Shown piece after piece: positions 46,903 to 55,853 of a stretch of DNA of 64,000 bases (position 1 is the stretch's first letter; every line of letters begins with the position of its first letter). The stretch is from Blastopirellula marina (GTDB lineage: Bacteria > Planctomycetota > Planctomycetia > Pirellulales > Pirellulaceae), in NCBI RefSeq assembly GCF_002967765.1, contig NZ_PUHY01000016.1, positions 248,001-312,000 on the forward strand, written 5' to 3'. A program made the translations under genes and the position numbers. The notes below the pieces were generated by a model. The model was not told where the DNA came from and ran no database searches. It worked only from the letters and a program-made list of their open reading frames with translations.

Positions 46903-47441
46903 CGTGATTCTCCAATTCGAGAAGAACTACTTATTGGAAGGGGAATCGTACGAACGAACTCTGGAACAACTTTGACGATCGTGAATTCAGAATTACTAGC
47001 GATCGGAACGACGAGTCCCGAACGAGAGGTGACGATCGTCTCTGACGCATTCGCTTCTATCGCAGGAACATCGCGTTTGGATGAAATCGGTTCAACCGAA
47101 ACAACTTCAACCGGCGGTCTTGGCGTCGGCTCTTTTCTTTCGATGAATGTTTCTCGAAGAACGAAAAAAAATCCCACGCTCGCTGCCAAAGCCAACAACG
47201 CAACGACGAGCGAACGCGCGGACAATTTCGCCGGAGCGACAGCATCGACAGCCGGAAGTTCCTTCTCTGGCGTATCGATCAACTCGCAGGCTGTTTTCAG
47301 CAAACGATCGACTTGCTGTTGTTGGCGGAGCACTTCCTGGCAATCAGGGCACTCCCGAGCCAACGCGATCCAATCTGCCTGCTCCTCATCGCTGAGATCG
47401 CCATCCAAATAATCGTCGATTCGGTTACAGCAGTTCTTCAT
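46899..47441 (-). CDS. Anti-sigma-factor-like membrane protein
   Basis: 180 aa. The N-terminal part MKNCCNRIDDYLDGDLSDEEQADWIALARECPDCQEVLRQ looks like a zinc anti-sigma (zf-HC2) domain, but the His of the HxxxCxxC signature is Leu here, so zinc binding may be altered. One membrane segment follows (SLVVALLALAASVGFFFVL, about residues 76-95). The outer part is Pro/Ser/Val-rich. It overlaps the sigma gene by 17 bp and the secretin-domain gene by 4 bp. Confidence 0.85.
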   Translation of the reverse strand: MKNCCNRIDDYLDGDLSDEEQADWIALARECPDCQEVLRQQQQVDRLLKTACELIDTPEKELPAVDAVAPAKLSARSLVVALLALAASVGFFFVLRETFIERKEPTPRPPVEVVSVEPISSKRDVPAIEANASETIVTSRSGLVVPIASNSEFTIVKVVPEFVRTIPLPISSSSRIGESR

Positions 47442-47952
47442 GATCTCTCCGCGCAGAGCATGGTTCGTCGTTCGTTGGAATCATTTCTCGCATGCGTTTT
47501 CGGGCGAGTGAAAGATTCGTCTTCACCGCGCCGCGAGTCATGCTGAGCGTTTCTGCAACCTCGTCCACGCTCAGTCCTTCGACCACACGCAAATGCAAGA
47601 CCTGTCGCTGGGTGGCAGGCAGACGCTGCATTTCCTCGAACGCTGTTTCTAATTGTTCGTTTATCTCCAGGATCTGCTCCGGAAGATCACCGTGGTCCAC
47701 CACATCGTGAAGTTGCAATGGATGATTCGTATCTGCCGCTGACTTTCGGATACCATCGATCCATAAGTTATGCGTCACACGAAACAGCCACTTTCGCAAC
47801 TCAATCCGATCGACAAACGTTCCATTGAAATGCATGGCCCGCAAAATCGCCTCTTGCGCCAGGTCGTCCGCCACCCAACGGTCACGACACAAGCTGACCG
47901 CGAATCGGTAAACGTGGGCACGATCGACTTGATCTGGGCGTATCCGATCCAC
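47425..47952 (-). CDS. ECF-type RNA polymerase sigma factor
   Basis: 175 aa sigma-70 family factor with regions 2 and 4 only. Region 2: YRFAVSLCRDRWVADDLAQEAILRAMHFNGTFVDRIELRKWLFRVTHNLWIDGIRK. Region 4: AFEEMQRLPATQRQVLHLRVVEGLSVDEVAETLSMTRGAVKTNLSLARKRMRE. The start is GTG at 47952. A promoter of ECF type lies 65 bp upstream (48017-48042), pointing to autoregulation. Operon with its likely anti-sigma factor and a secreted protein. Confidence 0.94.
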   Translation of the reverse strand: MDRIRPDQVDRAHVYRFAVSLCRDRWVADDLAQEAILRAMHFNGTFVDRIELRKWLFRVTHNLWIDGIRKSAADTNHPLQLHDVVDHGDLPEQILEINEQLETAFEEMQRLPATQRQVLHLRVVEGLSVDEVAETLSMTRGAVKTNLSLARKRMREMIPTNDEPCSARRDHEELL

Positions 47953-48016
47953 AGCATTGTTGTCGACTTAGGAGTTTTGGTCGTTTGCCTGTCGTACGAA
48001 TACAGGACATAGAGAT

Positions 48017-48042
48017 AACGTTTAACCCCACAAAAGGTTAAA
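48017..48042 (-). promoter_or_regulatory. Candidate ECF-type promoter of the sigma factor operon
   Basis: On the minus strand TTTAAC (48042-48037) is followed after exactly 16 nt by CGTT (48020-48017). This matches the AAC / CGT arrangement with 16 nt spacing of ECF-dependent promoters such as those of SigW. The same bases form an inverted repeat (AACGTTTAACC / GGTTAAAACGTT), so an operator is also possible. Confidence 0.45.
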
Positions 48043-48147
48043 ACGTTTTTCGAGACTTCAACCAAGATTGTCCGAAATCGGCGCGCCGTTGACTACCGTT
48101 TTGTCGCCAGCTGTTGATTCTGCGAACCTTAAGAGGAGCGATTGGTC

Positions 48148-48738
48148 TTAATGGCCAACCCGCGTGCCCGAATGCTGAATTGTGCCCGTGTAATAGGGCC
48201 CACTTCCCAGAACCTTGCGTATATCTTGGTACGAATCGGCTCGCATCGCCCCAGAGTGCCAAATCACTAAGCCCGTTTCCTTCTCTCGAGCAAACAAGGA
48301 CAACTTGGCGACGCCGTATTGTACATCGTCGACACAGAGATAAAGATCTGGCAACCGATCGACATCGGTAATGCCGACGGTGTCTCTGCGCGAATCGGTC
48401 CCGTAAGCCGCCAGGCCTGCTTCGACGATGACTTCCGCGTCGTCCCGTGTCTCGGACAGGCGAACGCCAAAACTCCCCATCTGCTCGCGGAGACGGTAGG
48501 TCAGATATCCGCTATTGGCTTTACCGAGGCCGGTGGTGTCTAAATAGCAACGTCGATCCGCCAAAAGTGTGAAATCGAAGGAACAGATAACGGCATCGGC
48601 AGAGGAATTCATCAGCAGTTGTTGCGTACCTGACTCCGCGGAATCAGTAACACGCACCGTCGAACGGCAACCACCAAAAACGAGCGTCGCCGTACCAAGT
48701 GCCAGGCAAACAATTCGATGCTTCCACTGGTTCTTCAT
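48148..48738 (-). CDS. Lipoprotein of unknown function
   Basis: 196 aa. Lipoprotein signal MKNQWKHRIVCLALGTATLVFGGC with the lipobox Cys at residue 24. The mature part (about 170 aa) looks globular: SSADAVICSFDFTLLADRRCYLDTTGLG, DAEVIVEAGLAAYGTDSRRDTVGI and YGVAKLSLFAREKETGLVIWHSGAM. It resembles a planctomycete family of lipoproteins without known role. GGGAGGAG lies before the ATG. Independent transcription unit. Confidence 0.8.
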   Translation of the reverse strand: MKNQWKHRIVCLALGTATLVFGGCRSTVRVTDSAESGTQQLLMNSSADAVICSFDFTLLADRRCYLDTTGLGKANSGYLTYRLREQMGSFGVRLSETRDDAEVIVEAGLAAYGTDSRRDTVGITDVDRLPDLYLCVDDVQYGVAKLSLFAREKETGLVIWHSGAMRADSYQDIRKVLGSGPYYTGTIQHSGTRVGH

Positions 48739-48953
48739 ACGGCAACTCCTCCCACTGCATTACGACTTCGGTTCCGATCCTCGACAGCCAAGGTAGTGGG
48801 CAGACTGCAAGACTCGACTAATTTGGGCTGGCCTAATCAATTTTGGCAGCATAAGAGGCAAAGCCCCAAACACTCCTTCGACACTCCTTTCCTGGCATTT
48901 CCAGACGATTCGCCGCGGCCCGCAAAGTCTTCCTAACGCGAAGCAAGTCGCTA

Positions 48954-49325
48954 TCAGCCAAGGTCTCGCGCGAGAAGGTGAAATCGAAAGTCCTTCAGAT
49001 CGATCAAATCAAGCCGATCTTCCACGGCGTGGAGAACTTCGATCCTCTTTTCGATCCGCGACTTCTTGGATTCGTCAGCGATGACTAATTCGTTCTTCAA
49101 CTCTTCAATGACTAACCTGATTACCTTCAAACCGTCTGCGGCAGAAAACCAGCGTGGGTTGTCGAATGGAGCGAACGTGAAGTCTTGCAGGGAATGACGA
49201 TCGTACGCACCAGAATCGGTAACCATGATCGATGCGAACTCAGCCGCATCGATTCCTTCGTTCGGATCGAAATCGAGGGATCCTGCGACGCGAAGATAAA
49301 GTCTTTCCGCTCGAAAGTTGGCCAT
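48954..49325 (-). CDS. Hypothetical protein
   Basis: 123 aa, soluble, no recognised family. It begins MANFRAERLYLRVAGSLDFDPNEGIDAAEFASIMV and ends with a charged helix (EELKNELVIADESKKSRIEKRIEVL). ATG 49325 is preceded by AGGAGAATC, so I reject the longer frame from 49385. Confidence 0.65.
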   Translation of the reverse strand: MANFRAERLYLRVAGSLDFDPNEGIDAAEFASIMVTDSGAYDRHSLQDFTFAPFDNPRWFSAADGLKVIRLVIEELKNELVIADESKKSRIEKRIEVLHAVEDRLDLIDLKDFRFHLLARDLG

Positions 49326-49892
49326 CAACGATTCTCCTGTCCATTTGCCGATGCGTGTTGCTTTCGATCCAAACCAACTGAGCAATTTATCTTAGCAATC
49401 CTGGTCCTTCGAGGAGCATTCTAACTTCAATCGACCACTCACTATCTTTATGTCCAAGCCGCGTTCGAGGGGTTCAAGCGCATTGTAAAGACGCCGCGAA
49501 GAAATAATGTGGAGTTCGATAGTGCCATGTGAAGTGTCGATGAATTTGGCCAAATCTGGGCCCTGTGTGCACTAGCTAGTTTCGTACATTAACGGCGGCA
49601 AGAGCATCACTGCGAATCACTTAGCGTAGTAAGGTTTCGCCAGAAGGGCTTTCGACAGACATTCATTCGGCCATTCGGCCGCTCCTTGTGAGAAAGCCAA
49701 ACGCACTTATAACCACGGGCATCCAGGCGATGCATTCTCTGAGGCCGGCCAGCATCAGAAGTGCTCTCGCCAACGAATTGGAACCGAGCCCATTGGATAC
49801 GGGCTTGCTCGGGCCAGGCAGGTGCGCGGTTCCACTCGCCCGCCCGAATTCCTCACCCCCTCCTTCCACTTTTTTCAAACGGAGCCCTTTCT
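49326..49892. other. Gene-free stretch upstream of the DUF1559 gene
   Basis: 567 bp between divergent genes. A direct repeat CATTCGGC/CATTCGGC lies near 49671. The open frame to 49761 upstream of the prepilin-type gene has no family sequence. Nothing else recognised; it should contain the promoters of both flanking genes. Confidence 0.45.
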
Positions 49893-50876
49893 GTGCCCAT
49901 TACTTCGTCCTATCGACGTGGTTTCACCCTCGTCGAACTGTTGGTTGTAATCGCGATCATTGGTGTGTTGATTGCCTTGCTACTGCCGGCCGTTCAACAG
50001 GCTCGCGAATCTGCCCGCCGCATGCAGTGCAGCAACAATCTGAAGCAGCTCGGTCTGGCTGCCCACAATTTCCAAGACACATACGGCTACCTCCCAGGTG
50101 GTGCTCGCGACGGCCACACCACCTACGATTGGAACTGTTGCAACTCGCGGCACTCGTCCGGCTGGAGCTGGATGTTCCAACTGCTTCCTTACATCGAGCA
50201 AAATGCCATTTACGAACTCGGCAAGTCGGGTGACTCTTCCGATAACGTTGCCAACCCGAATCATTCGAAGGTGGCCGCGACGTTCACGCCTGTTTTCAAC
50301 TGCCCGTCGCGCCGTGGCATCCAAGCGATCAACGGTTCGTACCGTGCGGACTACGCCGCGAGCGGTGGGGAGTCGAGCAAACCGAACAGCTTGACCAGTG
50401 GTCCAGCTGGCGTTATTCGTCAAACCGAATCGACCGGATGGAAAAACACCATCGAACGGATCAAAGACGGATCGTCCAACACGATCATGTTTGGCGAAAA
50501 GGCTTTGAACGACAATTCATGGGGTTCGGATGGTGGTGATAACGAACCTTGGAACAACGCCGGTTGGGACCAAGACATCGTCCGTTACGGTGCGTTGATC
50601 TACTCCAGCACCAACTACGGTGTTCCTCCGATTCCGGACAAGAAGAGCAACCAGAAGGATTCGGCTGGCAAGTGGGGGTTTGATCCTTCGGTTCCTAATG
50701 CCAACACCTGGTTCCCGAACACCGCTTGGCACACCTTCTTCGGATCGGCTCACCCAGCGGGCGCTTTATTCGTCCTCGGTGACGGTTCCGTCCATCACGT
50801 TCCATTCAATGTCGACGCCGAAACCATGCGTCGTCTATCCATCGCCAACGACGGCCTGACAGTCGAACTCCCGTAA
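49893..50876 (+). CDS. DUF1559 prepilin-like protein
   Basis: 327 aa member of the planctomycete-expanded DUF1559 family. Type IV pilin-like N-terminus RRGFTLVELLVVIAIIGVLIALLLPAVQQARESARRMQC, with the prepilin peptidase site after the Gly, then NNLKQLGLAAHNFQDTYGYLPGG. The C-terminus has the H-x-G...FVLGDGSVH motif (AHPAGALFVLGDGSVHHVPF). GTG 49893 with GGAG upstream gives the usual short leader. Followed by a small lipoprotein gene after 20 bp. Confidence 0.93.
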   Translation: MPITSSYRRGFTLVELLVVIAIIGVLIALLLPAVQQARESARRMQCSNNLKQLGLAAHNFQDTYGYLPGGARDGHTTYDWNCCNSRHSSGWSWMFQLLPYIEQNAIYELGKSGDSSDNVANPNHSKVAATFTPVFNCPSRRGIQAINGSYRADYAASGGESSKPNSLTSGPAGVIRQTESTGWKNTIERIKDGSSNTIMFGEKALNDNSWGSDGGDNEPWNNAGWDQDIVRYGALIYSSTNYGVPPIPDKKSNQKDSAGKWGFDPSVPNANTWFPNTAWHTFFGSAHPAGALFVLGDGSVHHVPFNVDAETMRRLSIANDGLTVELP

Positions 50877-50896
50877 GAGCAGAGAGAATAACCGCT

Positions 50897-51073
50897 ATGA
50901 AGTACGCAGCATTCCTATTGATCCTTTCGGCCCTGTCAGCAACGGTTGGTTGCGGAAGCTCTTCGGAAGCTCCGTCTGGCGACCTAACCACAGAAGCCGA
51001 AGCTCAAATCGAAGCCAACGACGCCGCCGTCGAAGAAGCCGAATCGGCTCTCGGCAGCTCGAAGAAGCAGTAA
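50897..51073 (+). CDS. Small lipoprotein paired with DUF1559 gene
   Basis: 58 aa peptide. It starts at ATG 50897, signal MKYAAFLLILSALSATVGC with lipobox Cys at residue 19, followed by a Ser/Glu/Ala-rich tail ending SALGSSKKQ. A tiny lipoprotein immediately after a DUF1559 gene is a frequent arrangement in planctomycetes. Function unknown. A terminator lies 56 bp after the stop. Confidence 0.8.
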   Translation: MKYAAFLLILSALSATVGCGSSSEAPSGDLTTEAEAQIEANDAAVEEAESALGSSKKQ

Positions 51074-51128
51074 GTCTCGAGCTAGAGCAGTACTCGTGAA
51101 TCACGGGTAAGAGAATCTGAAACCATAA

Positions 51129-51166
51129 AGGCGTCCTTGCTCTTAGATGAGTGAGGACGCTTTTTT
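51129..51166 (+). terminator. Rho-independent terminator after the DUF1559/lipoprotein pair
   Basis: Imperfect stem GCGTCCTTGCTC/GAGTGAGGACGC (arms 51131-51142 and 51149-51160, two mismatches), loop of 6 nt, followed by TTTTTT. Confidence 0.75.
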
Positions 51167-51317
51167 CGTAGCTTCGCCATAACTCGCCGATGATTCGCCT
51201 GAATCTCCAAATGTAGACGGAGTTGCGTTGTTTTCCCGCGAAAAACCTAGTGAGATGATCAACCCTCTCCGTAAGATGCGATCGTTGAGAGACGTCCGCT
51301 GAGCTCTTACCGACATT

Positions 51318-51357
51318 CAAAAAAAAGCCCCTCACATCGTCAAGACGTGAGGGGCTT
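51318..51357 (-). terminator. Rho-independent terminator of the pyruvate dehydrogenase operon
   Basis: Perfect 11 bp stem AAGCCCCTCAC/GTGAGGGGCTT (51325-51335 and 51347-51357). Read on the minus strand it is followed by a run of T (plus-strand A run 51319-51326). It lies 29 bp after the aceF stop. Confidence 0.88.
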
Positions 51358-51385
51358 ATTGGTTTGATCGAATATTGCAGTCGAA

Positions 51386-52771
51386 CTACGGGGCCATCAG
51401 CAACTTGCTGGGGTTCTCCAGCAGGCCTTTCACTTCGTTCAGGAAGCGACCGGCGGTGGCTCCGTCGACCAAGCGATGGTCGTACGACAGGCTTAGTGGC
51501 ATCATCAAGCGGGCCACGATTTGGTCCTTGACGACGACCGGCATCTTACGCGAGCGACCGACCAACAAGATCGCAACTTCTGGGACGTTGATAATTGGCG
51601 TGGAGTAAGTTCCACCAATCGCGCCCAGGTTACTGATCGTGAAGGTACCGCCCTGCAGAGTCGACATCTCGAACGTGTTGCCACGAATATCAGAGGCCGT
51701 CTGCTGCAAGCTGCGAGCGATGTCAGGGATCGACATGCGGTCGGTATTCTTCATGTTCGGAACCAACAGACCGCGATCGGAATCGACAGCGATGCCGACG
51801 TTCACGTAATCTTTGTAGATGACCTGTTCCTGCTCCATATCGATCGAAGCATTCAGTTCTGGATGCTCTCGCAGGGCAACCGCAACCGCTTTGATCAGGA
51901 ACGGCATCGTGGTCAGCTTGACGCCTGCTTCGGCGTAGTCGTCCTTCGACTGTTGACGGAGTTCTTCCAGCGCGGTGATGTCGGCATCGTCGAAGTTGGT
52001 CACGCGTGGGGCGGTCGTCCAGCTCTTGGTCATCTGAGCGGCCGTCACCTTACGGATCTTCTTCATCTTCTCGATGCGAACCGGACCGTACTTGTCGGTG
52101 TGAGCTTCGCCTGTCAGCGATGGCAATGAACCGGAAGCAGCCGGAGCTGCGGCTTCGCCCTTACCAGCGGAAGACGTTCCTTGGTTCAAATCACGTACGG
52201 TACGTAAAACGTCCTCTCGTTCGATGCGTCCATTGGGGCCGCTGCCCTGAACATTTCGCAGGTCGACACCGACTTCACGAGCGAAGCGACGAACGGCCGG
52301 TCCAGCCGGAACGCTTTCATCGGCTGCAGGGGCATCGGCAACCGGGGCCGGAGCTGGCTTAGGAGGAGCCACATTAACCGGGGCCGGCTTCGGCGGAGCA
52401 GGCTTGGCCGGAGCCGGGGCTGGTGCCTCGGGCGCAGGTTCAGGAGCAGGCTCAGCAGCTTTCGGTTCTTCAGCGGGAGGTGCCGGTTTTTCCGCTGGTG
52501 GTGCTTCTTCAGCAGGTGCGGAACCGCCGGATGCGGCTGCATCGAGGGAAACCAGAGGTGCGTGAACCGCGACCGTATCTCCCGCCTTCACGTGAATCTT
52601 GGTGACTTTGCCCCCTTGGGTGCTCGGAACATCGACGGTGGCCTTGTCGGTTTCGATTTCGATCAGGGTTTGCCCTTTTTCGATCGTATCGCCCACCGAA
52701 ACATGGACGGCCAGCACGTCGCCTGATTCGATTCCATCGCCCAAGTCAGGAAGTTGTACGTCTATCGCCAT
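51386..52771 (-). CDS. aceF: Dihydrolipoamide acetyltransferase (PDH E2)
   Basis: 461 aa E2 core of pyruvate dehydrogenase. One lipoyl domain (1-77) with lipoylated Lys43 in [11 protein letters not shown], an Ala/Pro-rich swinging linker (about 85-150), a peripheral subunit-binding domain (about 155-190, [33 protein letters not shown]), and the catalytic domain with [10 protein letters not shown] near the C-terminus. Many proteobacterial homologues have three lipoyl domains; here there is one. Last gene of lpd-aceE-aceF, 93 bp after aceE. Confidence 0.95.
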   Translation of the reverse strand: MAIDVQLPDLGDGIESGDVLAVHVSVGDTIEKGQTLIEIETDKATVDVPSTQGGKVTKIHVKAGDTVAVHAPLVSLDAAASGGSAPAEEAPPAEKPAPPAEEPKAAEPAPEPAPEAPAPAPAKPAPPKPAPVNVAPPKPAPAPVADAPAADESVPAGPAVRRFAREVGVDLRNVQGSGPNGRIEREDVLRTVRDLNQGTSSAGKGEAAAPAASGSLPSLTGEAHTDKYGPVRIEKMKKIRKVTAAQMTKSWTTAPRVTNFDDADITALEELRQQSKDDYAEAGVKLTTMPFLIKAVAVALREHPELNASIDMEQEQVIYKDYVNVGIAVDSDRGLLVPNMKNTDRMSIPDIARSLQQTASDIRGNTFEMSTLQGGTFTISNLGAIGGTYSTPIINVPEVAILLVGRSRKMPVVVKDQIVARLMMPLSLSYDHRLVDGATAGRFLNEVKGLLENPSKLLMAP

Positions 52772-52864
52772 GGTGAATAACCTTGCTAGAGGTGCTTATC
52801 TTCATTATCGCCAGTGAAAGCCGCTGGCGGCTGGCCCATTCGGCAGCCGCCCACGCTACCGCAA

Positions 52865-55582
52865 TTATGCGAAGTAGGGATTCGGCTTGTCGGCGTCGTA
52901 GTTCAAATCCTTGATCGCCTTGGCCACTTCGGATCGCTCGATCTTTCCGGTACGAGCCAATTCATAAAGAGTGGCAATGACGACCGATTCGGCGTCGACT
53001 TCAAAGTGGCGACGCAGGGCCTCGCGGGTTTCGCTACGGCCCATCCCATCGGTACCCAAAGCCACCATCTGGCCAGGCAGGTAAGGACGAATTTGTTCGG
53101 CCCATGCTCGGACATTGTCGGAAGCAGAGATGAAGGGACCTTCAACCCCTTCCATGACCGTTTCCAGGTACGACTTCTTCGGCTCTTCGGTTGGGTGGAA
53201 CATGTTCCATCGTTCAACCGATTGCGAGTCGCGACGAAGTTCGGTGTAACTGGTCACAGCCCACACGTCGCTGGCGATGTTGTACTTCTCGGCCAGAATC
53301 TGGGCTGCATCGAGGACGCAACGGGTAATCGTACCGCTTCCCATGAGCTGAACCGTTGCTCGCGGCTTTTCTGCAGCTTGGTTGCTCAGCTTGTAAATAC
53401 CGCGGATGATGCCTTCCTCGGCACCAGCAGGCATCTCAGGGTTGACGTAGTTTTCGTTACCGACGGTGATATAGTAGATCGCCGTTTCGCCCTCGGCGTA
53501 CAGCTTCTTCATACCGTCGAGAACGATCACCGCCGTTTCGTAAGCGTAGCAAACGTCGTAAGAACGAACCGTTGGGAATGCGATCGCATTCAGGTGGCTG
53601 TGGCCGTCTTGGTGCTGAAGCCCTTCGCCGTTGAGGGTCGTACGACCGGCGGTACCACCGATCAAGAAGCCCTTGGCACGCGTGTCAGCCGCACACCAGA
53701 CGAGATCGCCGATGCGTTGGAAGCCGAACATGCTGTAGTAAATGAAGAACGGAATCATGTTGATGCCGTGCTGCGAGTAGGCATTGCCTGCCGCGATGAA
53801 CGACGACATCGAGCCCGCTTCGGTGATCCCTTCTTCCAGAATCTGACCGTCTTTGGCTTCCTTGTAGTACATCAGCTGATCGGAGTCGACCGGCTCGTAC
53901 AACTGACCGGAGTGGGCATAGATACCGACTTGGCGGAACATACCTTCCATACCAAACGTCCGCGATTCGTCCGGGACGATCGGCACGATCTGGTTACCGA
54001 TGTTTTCGTCCTTGCACAGCTTGGTCAGCAGGCGGACGAAGCCCATCGTGGTCGACATTTCCTTGCCGCGGCTTCCACCGAGGAATTCTTTGTACTCGTC
54101 AATCGAAGGAACCTTCGAAGTCGGCACGTTCTTCGGACGGGAAGGAACAGGTCCACCCAATTCTTCGCGACGCTTCTTCAGGTAACGCATTTCGGCGCTA
54201 TCTTCCGGCGGACGGTAGAACGGTGCTTTGACCACTTCTTCGTCGGAGATCGGAATGCTGAAGCGAGTTCGGAACTCTCGGAGTTCTTCCTCGTTGAGCT
54301 TCTTCTGGTTATGGGTGACATTACGGCCTTCGCCCGCTTCGCCCAGTCCGTAACCTTTAATCGTCTTGGCAATGACGACGGTCGGCTTGCCCTTGCATTC
54401 CGTGGCAGCCTTGTATGCGGCGTATACCTTTTCAGGGTCGTGGCCACCACGGACCATCTTCTGCAGACGTTCGTCGGAGTAGTTTTTGACCAGTTCCAAC
54501 AGCTCAGGGTATTTGCCGAAGAAATGCTTACGGATGTAGTCACCACTTTCGACGACGTACTTCTGGTACTGACCGTCGACCACTTCCTCCATGCGTTTGA
54601 CGAGCAAACCTGATTTGTCCGCTTCCAACAGCGGATCCCAGTCGCTACCCCAAACCACTTTGATTACGTTCCAACCGGCACCGCGGAAGACCGCTTCCAG
54701 TTCCTGGATGATCTTACCGTTACCACGAACCGGACCGTCGAGTCGCTGCAAGTTGCAGTTGATCACCCAGGTCAGATTGTCGAGTTGTTCACGCGAAGCC
54801 AGGCTGATCGCACCTAGCGTTTCTGGTTCGTCACACTCACCGTCACCGATAAATGCCCACACACGCGTCTTACTGGTGTCTTTCAAGCCGCGATCGTGCA
54901 AATAGCGGTTGAAACGGGCCTGGTAGATCGAACAGATCGGTCCCAAGCCCATGCTGACCGTTGGGAATTCCCAGAATTCGGGCATCAACCAAGGATGCGG
55001 GTACGACGACAGCCCCATCACCGGCTGCAGTTCGCGGCGGAAGCATTCGAGGTTTTCTTCCGTCAGACGACCTTCCACAAAGGCTCGCGAGTAGATACCT
55101 GGCGAAGCATGGCCTTGGAAGTAAACCTGGTCCCCTTCGTAGCCGCTGCCGCGACCACGCAAGAAGTGGTTGAAAGCAACTTCCACGAGGGTCGCACTGG
55201 AAGCGAAAGTGCTGATGTGACCACCGAGACCTTCAAAGTTCTTGTTGGCCCGCGTCACCATCGCCATCGCGTTCCAGCGAATGATGCTTTTGATGCGACG
55301 TTCAAATTCGCGATTGCCTGGGTAAGCAGGCTGATCCGAAGAGTGGATCGTATTGATGTACGGCGTGTTGGCGGCGAATGGAATATCGACGCCACGAGCA
55401 TGTGCTCGGTTTTCTAAAGCGGAAAGAAGGAACCGAACCCGATCCTCCCCTTTGCCTTCCAATACGTAATCGAGTGAGTCGAGCCACTCTTGAGTCTCTG
55501 CTGGGTCGACGTCGGCTGCGAAAGTCGACGGGTTGTTCCGCATCAGATTCTCTTCGGCTGGCATCATTTTGGCGTTCGCCAT
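52865..55582 (-). CDS. aceE: Pyruvate dehydrogenase E1, homodimeric type
   Basis: 905 aa thiamine diphosphate enzyme decarboxylating pyruvate. Homodimeric AceE type: LDSLDYVLEGKGEDRVRFLLSALE at the N-terminus, HASPGIYSRAFVEGRL, and the ThDP motif GDGECDEPETLGAISLASREQLDNLTWVINCNLQ. Also PIVPDESRTFGMEGMFRQ and GTDGMGRSETREALRRHFEVD near the C-terminus. AAGGGAAG precedes the ATG. It lies 271 bp downstream of lpd. Confidence 0.96.
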   Translation of the reverse strand: MANAKMMPAEENLMRNNPSTFAADVDPAETQEWLDSLDYVLEGKGEDRVRFLLSALENRAHARGVDIPFAANTPYINTIHSSDQPAYPGNREFERRIKSIIRWNAMAMVTRANKNFEGLGGHISTFASSATLVEVAFNHFLRGRGSGYEGDQVYFQGHASPGIYSRAFVEGRLTEENLECFRRELQPVMGLSSYPHPWLMPEFWEFPTVSMGLGPICSIYQARFNRYLHDRGLKDTSKTRVWAFIGDGECDEPETLGAISLASREQLDNLTWVINCNLQRLDGPVRGNGKIIQELEAVFRGAGWNVIKVVWGSDWDPLLEADKSGLLVKRMEEVVDGQYQKYVVESGDYIRKHFFGKYPELLELVKNYSDERLQKMVRGGHDPEKVYAAYKAATECKGKPTVVIAKTIKGYGLGEAGEGRNVTHNQKKLNEEELREFRTRFSIPISDEEVVKAPFYRPPEDSAEMRYLKKRREELGGPVPSRPKNVPTSKVPSIDEYKEFLGGSRGKEMSTTMGFVRLLTKLCKDENIGNQIVPIVPDESRTFGMEGMFRQVGIYAHSGQLYEPVDSDQLMYYKEAKDGQILEEGITEAGSMSSFIAAGNAYSQHGINMIPFFIYYSMFGFQRIGDLVWCAADTRAKGFLIGGTAGRTTLNGEGLQHQDGHSHLNAIAFPTVRSYDVCYAYETAVIVLDGMKKLYAEGETAIYYITVGNENYVNPEMPAGAEEGIIRGIYKLSNQAAEKPRATVQLMGSGTITRCVLDAAQILAEKYNIASDVWAVTSYTELRRDSQSVERWNMFHPTEEPKKSYLETVMEGVEGPFISASDNVRAWAEQIRPYLPGQMVALGTDGMGRSETREALRRHFEVDAESVVIATLYELARTGKIERSEVAKAIKDLNYDADKPNPYFA

Positions 55583-55853
55583 GCAACTTCCCTTTTTTCA
55601 GTCCGTTGCTTCACGCCAGGAAAAGACGAATATCTTGACCATACCTTCGTGGCAAGGCCATCACTGGCGAAGCAACCCTCGATAACTTATCTCAAAGATC
55701 GAACTCGGTTATGTCCGAGGTAGGCTTCGAGTTTGAATTCTACCGCGCAGGCGGCGTTTGTCAGCGAGTGGGAGGCAAACCCCTCCCGTCTTCTGCAAAC
55801 GTTAAATTCAGCAGAAGCCTGATTTATACCACAAGTCGTTTGCTTAGACGAGC

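Noticed and set aside
52814-54613. Long open frame of about 600 codons on the plus strand opposite aceE
   Set aside because: It is the mirror of a conserved, high-GC gene; its product has no family features and it has no ribosome site.
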